The translations under genes and the position numbers were made by a program. From the NCBI GenBank assembly GCA_022566435.1, contig JADFIX010000112.1, positions 1 through 6,488 of the forward strand: DNA of 6,488 nucleotides, read 5' to 3'. A model generated the notes under the pieces. It was not told where the DNA came from, did no database searches, and saw nothing but the letters and a program-made list of their open reading frames with translations. Position 1 is the stretch's first letter, and each line of letters opens with the position of its first letter. Positions 5,432 to 6,488 of this stretch are shown here, piece after piece. The DNA is from Planctomycetota bacterium (GTDB lineage: Bacteria > Planctomycetota > Phycisphaerae > UBA1845).

Positions 5432-6088
5432 ATGGGTGAATTTGGTCAACAGTTTTGGTCAATTGTCTGGCTGTCCGTGCGTGTCTCCAGTTGCGCGGTT
5501 GTCATCAGCGCCGCCATCGGCATTCCACTTGGTGTGTGGCTGGGCCTTTCAAGGTTTCGCGGCAAGCGGTTCGTAGCCGCGCTGCTGCATACGGGAATGG
5601 CGTTGCCGCCCGTCGTCGTAGGGCTCGTCCTTTACATGTTGCTCTCGCGCACTGGGCCGTTCGGTTTTGCTGGGTGGCTGTTCACTCCGCAAGCAATGAT
5701 TCTGGCACAAACGGTCTTGGCGTTACCGTTTGTTGTAGGCATTACGAGTTCGGCAGTATCCGCGGTTTCAGGTGACCTGATCACACAGATTCGCGCCATG
5801 GGCGCGAGCCATTGGCAAACCCGATGGACGGTGTTGTTGGAAGCGCGCGGCGGTGTGCTGTTGGCGGTTGCCGCGGCGTTTGGCCGCAGCATCTCGGAGG
5901 TTGGCGCCGTGATCATCGTTGGAGGTAACATCGAAGGTCACACACGCGTGCTGACAACGGCCATCGTTTTCGAAACGAGCAAGGGCGAGTTTGCTGTGGC
6001 ACTTGCGCTCGGTGCGGTGTTGCTGGCGTTGGCTTTGCTTGTCAATATTTCCATCTTGCGACTTCATGGGGCTCGTATCTCGGCATGA
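5432..6088 (+). CDS. tupB: Tungstate/molybdate-type ABC transporter permease, TupB-like
   Basis: A 218-residue inner-membrane permease forming the channel of a tungstate-type (TupABC) or closely related molybdate importer. About five hydrophobic segments can be seen (roughly 13-38, 47-71, 86-110, 140-165, 186-208). Between the third and fourth lies the cytoplasmic loop contacting the ATPase, with IRAMGASHWQTRWTVLLEA around G124. TupB-like landmarks are HTGMALPPVVVGLVLYMLLS (53-72), FGRSISEVGAVIIVGGNI (150-167) and TRVLTTAIVFETSKGEFA (171-188). The last two point to tungstate-type rather than phosphate or sulfate permeases, though tungstate and molybdate cannot be told apart from the permease alone. 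The start is uncertain: the ATG at 5432 is chosen, while a GTG at 5408 in the same frame adds 8 residues; neither has a clear Shine-Dalgarno. The stop overlaps the next start (ATGA), so the two are translationally coupled. No binding-protein gene lies upstream. Confidence 0.85.
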   Translation: MGEFGQQFWSIVWLSVRVSSCAVVISAAIGIPLGVWLGLSRFRGKRFVAALLHTGMALPPVVVGLVLYMLLSRTGPFGFAGWLFTPQAMILAQTVLALPFVVGITSSAVSAVSGDLITQIRAMGASHWQTRWTVLLEARGGVLLAVAAAFGRSISEVGAVIIVGGNIEGHTRVLTTAIVFETSKGEFAVALALGAVLLALALLVNISILRLHGARISA

Positions 6089-6488
6089 GCGGTCAAATCG
6101 CATACCATCTTGAAGAAGTTCAAAAGATGCTGGGCGATTTCGTTCTGCGCATTCATCAATTGGACATCAAACAGGGCGAGTCGTTTTGCGTTCTGGGCCC
6201 GACTGGATCGGGAAAGACTACGTTGCTGCGAATTCTCTCAGGACTGGAACCGCCTACTGAGGGTGACGTTTGTTTTGGCGACCGGCCAGTGCAAAATGGC
6301 GAACTGGATCTAATGAATCGGCGGCGAATCGCCATGGTATTTCAGCGCCCGCTTTTGCTTCGCGGCAGCGTGCGAAAGAATGTCGAATTTCCACTGCGCC
6401 TGCGTGGGCAGCTTCACCAGAGATCCGAATACGTGGACGCGATTCTAGAACAACTGCGACTCACGCCGCTTGTTTCCCAAAGCGCGAG
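6085..6488 (+). CDS. tupC: ABC transporter ATP-binding protein, TupC-like, cut by the right edge
   Basis: The open frame from the ATG at 6085 runs past the window edge without a stop, leaving the first 134 residues. Walker A is LGPTGSGKTTLLR (37-49, with K44 and T45), followed by ILSGLEPPTEGDV. The Q-loop is MVFQRPLLLRGSVRKNV (84-100, Q87). The signature LSGGQ, Walker B and switch histidine lie beyond the edge. FQRPLLLRGSV and the short N-terminal section fit the ATPases of tungstate/molybdate-type importers. It begins inside the stop codon of the permease (ATGA, 6085-6088), so the subunits are made together. A molybdate-sensing C-terminal domain cannot be excluded, because the C-terminus is not seen. 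The assignment to tungstate rests mainly on the permease. Confidence 0.85.
   Translation, partial: MSGQIAYHLEEVQKMLGDFVLRIHQLDIKQGESFCVLGPTGSGKTTLLRILSGLEPPTEGDVCFGDRPVQNGELDLMNRRRIAMVFQRPLLLRGSVRKNVEFPLRLRGQLHQRSEYVDAILEQLRLTPLVSQSA

Overview
The window reads as two unlike pieces joined near position 2640. The left piece (about 1-2640) is visibly GC-rich and carries minus-strand genes: two tandem amidohydrolase paralogues, followed downstream by the start of a PAS-domain protein. The right piece (about 2640-6488) has more moderate base composition. It carries an adenine DNA glycosylase (mutY, minus strand), then on the plus strand a Tat-exported DUF1501 protein and the first two genes of a tungstate/molybdate-type ABC importer. 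DUF1501 proteins with an SRRSFL-type leader, plus the GC-rich 'GGCAGGC..GCCTGCC' intergenic repeats, suggest a planctomycete for the right piece. The left piece looks like a high-GC environmental bacterium rich in amidohydrolase paralogues (a Chloroflexi/SAR202-like lineage is only a guess). The sequence could be a metagenomic contig.

Left piece, read on the minus strand. Amidohydrolase copy 2 (1841 to about 2640) has lost its N-terminal half at the junction and carries an in-frame TGA. It is followed after 38 nt by a complete amidohydrolase copy 1 (537-1802) with a strong Shine-Dalgarno sequence, so the two form an operon. A spacer (272-536) holds a good sigma-70-like promoter and two small inverted repeats. 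It leads to a PAS-domain gene that runs off the left edge and appears frameshifted near 70.

Junction. MutY loses the end of its C-terminal NUDIX-like domain exactly where amidohydrolase copy 2 loses its N-terminal part. The two genes lie in different reading frames, and no insertion sequence or target duplication is visible. The simplest explanation is a chimeric contig or a recent illegitimate recombination. I do not read it as a functional fusion.

Right piece. mutY and the DUF1501 gene diverge from a region of about 300 bp containing a clear promoter for the DUF1501 gene. That gene stands alone, ending in a strong intrinsic terminator (5148-5179). An inverted pair of REP-like palindromes (5194-5289) follows. 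Then come a TupB-like permease and a TupC-like ATPase, overlapping by ATGA; the ATPase is cut by the right edge. No solute-binding gene (TupA) lies upstream in the window.

No tRNA, rRNA, CRISPR array or transposase was seen. I did not find a convincing new biological system. The most noteworthy items are the junction, a Glu in the catalytic Asp column of MutY, and the REP-like inverted pair.
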